Shown piece by piece: positions 12,979 through 14,503 of a stretch of 14,503 bases of DNA. Numbering within the stretch: position 1 is the stretch's first letter; the number at the start of each line of letters is the position of its first letter. Source of the DNA: Candidatus Martarchaeota archaeon (lineage in GTDB: Archaea; Micrarchaeota; Micrarchaeia; Micrarchaeales; Micrarchaeaceae); contig JAMCYJ010000050.1 of the NCBI GenBank assembly GCA_023474155.1, forward strand, positions 1-14,503. The letters run 5' to 3'. Both the position numbers and the translations under genes were made by a program. The notes under the pieces are model-generated. The model made no database searches, was not told the DNA's origin, and saw only the letters and a list, made by a program, of their open reading frames with translations.

Positions 12979-14277
12979 ATGTTTGAAGGGCTTAAAAACA
13001 AAATTTCAGGGGTAATACGTGGATTCATCAAAAAAGAGGAGGCCGAGATAGAAGAGGAGGTAGAAGAAGAAATAAAGGAAGAAACAGCGCCAGAAGAACC
13101 TAAAAAAGACATAAATGAGGAGGAAAGTGGGCAGGACGCCGCAGATAAAGAAAAATACATTGGTAAAACAGCGGAAAAAGATCACGAGGAGCCTACGGAG
13201 CCGCAAACAGCGGAAACAGAACCCGCCAAAAAAATTATAGAAGCAGAACCGGAAATAGCGGGAAACGAAAAACGCGAACAAAAAAAAGAGGTAAATAAAG
13301 AAGGCGATAAACCTAAAACAAAGAAAGAACCTGCAGAGGCCAAAGGCAAGGATCAGCAGAATTACAACATCAATCTTTCAATAAAAACAAAAATAAAAAA
13401 AGTATTTTTAAGCAAAGTAAGGCTTAACGACTCCGATATAAATCAGTTTTTAGAGGAATTGAGGATATCGCTGCTGCAATCAGACGTGTCCTACAACACA
13501 GTGGAAAGCTTTACAGAGGACCTTGACAGAAAATTAAGAAGCAACGAATTTGAGTCGAAGGAGATAAGCAGGCAGATAATAGAGCAGGTAAGATTAGCAC
13601 TTACTGACGTCCTTAATAAGAACATGGGCAGTTATATAGACTTATTTGAGACAATAAGCAATAAAGTCGCAAAAAATGAAGTCCCTATCAAAATCCTGTT
13701 CATAGGGCCGAACGGAACAGGTAAGACAACCACAATCGCAAAGATAGCGAACGGACTGAAGAAGCGCAATATAACGTCAATTCTGTCCGCAAGCGACACA
13801 TTCAGGGCCGCTGCGATAGAGCAGACAGAATATCATGCGAACAAAGTAGGAGTTCCTGTCATAAAAAGCAGGTATGGCGCGGATCCGGCAAGCGTAGCGT
13901 TCGACGCGATTAACTACGCGAACGCGCGCAGCATAAAGGTCGTGTTAATTGACAGCGCGGGGCGGCAGGAGACGAACAAGAATCTTATAGGCGAGATTTC
14001 AAAAATGGCGCGCGTAACAAAGCCGGACATTACACTATTCGTCGGAGAAAGCATATCGGGCCATGTAATTTCTGAGCAGATAAACGAATTCTCAAAATTC
14101 ATAAAAATAGACGGAATAATACTCACGAAACTTGACTGCGATGCAAAGGGCGGAAATGCAATCTCGATCGCATATGACACAAACGCCCCTATACTATTCA
14201 TGGGAACAGGAGAGTCATATGACGCACTAGTCAACTTCAGCCCGAAGTTTATTATCGATTCCGTGCTTCCGGCTTGA
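12979..14277 (+). CDS. ftsY: Signal recognition particle receptor FtsY
   Basis: 432 residues from the ATG at 12979, which gives the usual M-F-E-G-L-K-N-K start; a TTG at 12955 would add eight. Residues about 19-122 are a low-complexity acidic/lysine linker. The NG GTPase domain follows (N helices about 131-230): G1 G-P-N-G-T-G-K-T-T-T at 243-252, D-T-F-R-A-A-A-I-E-Q at 273-282, G3 D-S-A-G-R at 325-329 (commonly DTAGR), G4 T-K-L-D at 383-386. FtsY binds SRP54 in a twin-GTPase complex to deliver membrane and secreted proteins to SecY. GAGG lies just before the ATG. The gap to pfdA is 70 bp and AT-rich, so it may have its own promoter. No srp54 follows. Confidence 0.95.
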   Translation: MFEGLKNKISGVIRGFIKKEEAEIEEEVEEEIKEETAPEEPKKDINEEESGQDAADKEKYIGKTAEKDHEEPTEPQTAETEPAKKIIEAEPEIAGNEKREQKKEVNKEGDKPKTKKEPAEAKGKDQQNYNINLSIKTKIKKVFLSKVRLNDSDINQFLEELRISLLQSDVSYNTVESFTEDLDRKLRSNEFESKEISRQIIEQVRLALTDVLNKNMGSYIDLFETISNKVAKNEVPIKILFIGPNGTGKTTTIAKIANGLKKRNITSILSASDTFRAAAIEQTEYHANKVGVPVIKSRYGADPASVAFDAINYANARSIKVVLIDSAGRQETNKNLIGEISKMARVTKPDITLFVGESISGHVISEQINEFSKFIKIDGIILTKLDCDAKGGNAISIAYDTNAPILFMGTGESYDALVNFSPKFIIDSVLPA

Positions 14278-14399
14278 CATATTTTGAGGAATTGAAAAAG
14301 GAATGCCGCATAAAAAATCAACGCAGAAAATCTTAATCAATGCCTTCTCCAAGATCTACGATTAATGCATTATTTATAGAATAGAAATTTATTTTACCA

Positions 14400-14448
14400 G
14401 ACTGCAATTTCTCCTTCAAGCAATGGAGAAATTTGTGTAGTCTTTTTT
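14400..14448 (+). terminator. Hairpin with T-run after ftsY
   Basis: AATTTCTCC (14406-14414) pairs perfectly with GGAGAAATT (14425-14433) around a ten-base loop. Outer GACT/AGTC (14400-14403, 14439-14442) extends it, and six T follow at once. This resembles an intrinsic terminator about 125 bp past the ftsY stop. In archaea the T-run is the active part. An alternative is the edge of a mobile element, given the repeated motif at 14456. Confidence 0.5.
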
Positions 14449-14455
14449 CAATACG

Positions 14456-14471
14456 TACTGTTGAAAATTCA
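14456..14471 (+). repeat. Second copy of the GTTGAAAATT motif
   Basis: TACTGTTGAAAATTCA, 14 of 16 identical to 8708-8723 beside the transposase relic. It may mark the start of another element running off the window. Confidence 0.3.
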
Positions 14472-14503
14472 GATGAACATGAGTATTTTGTTTTTATTTT
14501 TTC

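Noticed and set aside
14303..14365. 20-codon ORF after ftsY (starts M-P-H-K-K-S)
   Set aside because: Too short, no recognisable family, and no supporting signal beyond a weak purine run.

Overview
The window reads as archaeal chromosome, most likely from a DPANN lineage of the ARMAN/Micrarchaeota kind. The archaeal assignment is firm: it carries archaeal-type asparaginyl-tRNA synthetase, Sm-like protein, ribosomal protein L18a/LX, prefoldin alpha, FtsY, an A24 (pre)pilin peptidase, TATA boxes close upstream of starts, and an intron-bearing tRNA with a bulge-helix-bulge splice site. The finer placement is inference, from the short genes, the Asn-rich surface protein and the non-canonical tRNA intron.

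Layout. Positions 118-1078 (minus) hold a nucleotidyltransferase/HEPN toxin-antitoxin pair. Positions 1252-1349 hold a repeat-spacer-repeat unit like a minimal CRISPR array, with no cas genes. Positions 1384-6285 (minus) hold a conserved but uncharacterised membrane-anchored protein, an IS200/IS605 right-end relic, a 617-residue surface protein with 43 N-glycosylation sequons, an A24 prepilin peptidase and a two-helix K+ channel. A diguanylate cyclase (GGDEF) gene at 6461-7147 faces, on the other strand, a tRNA-Ala(GGC) interrupted in its T-loop by a 39-nt intron and the upstream Sm-like gene. Positions 7622-9160 hold a polytopic membrane protein, a small unknown ORF bounded by inverted repeats and a decayed transposase.

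Positions 9178-11522 (minus) hold asnS and a CTP-dependent lipid (dolichol-type) kinase 11 bp behind it. Positions 11567-11886 hold IS605-family debris: the last 59 codons of a tnpB with hairpins resembling an omega-RNA region, plus a further right-end hairpin. Positions 12250-14277 (plus) hold rpl18a-pfdA-ftsY, the tail of a conserved archaeal translation/secretion cluster. A hairpin with a T-run follows.

Themes. Envelope biogenesis recurs (surface glycoprotein, prepilin peptidase, lipid kinase, channel, FtsY), mixed with ordinary information-processing genes and accessory DNA (toxin-antitoxin, CRISPR-like unit, IS relics). The strongest unusual items are the T-loop tRNA intron, the archaeal GGDEF enzyme with an intact I-site, the CRISPR-like unit and the tnpB/omega-RNA-like relic abutting the asnS promoter.
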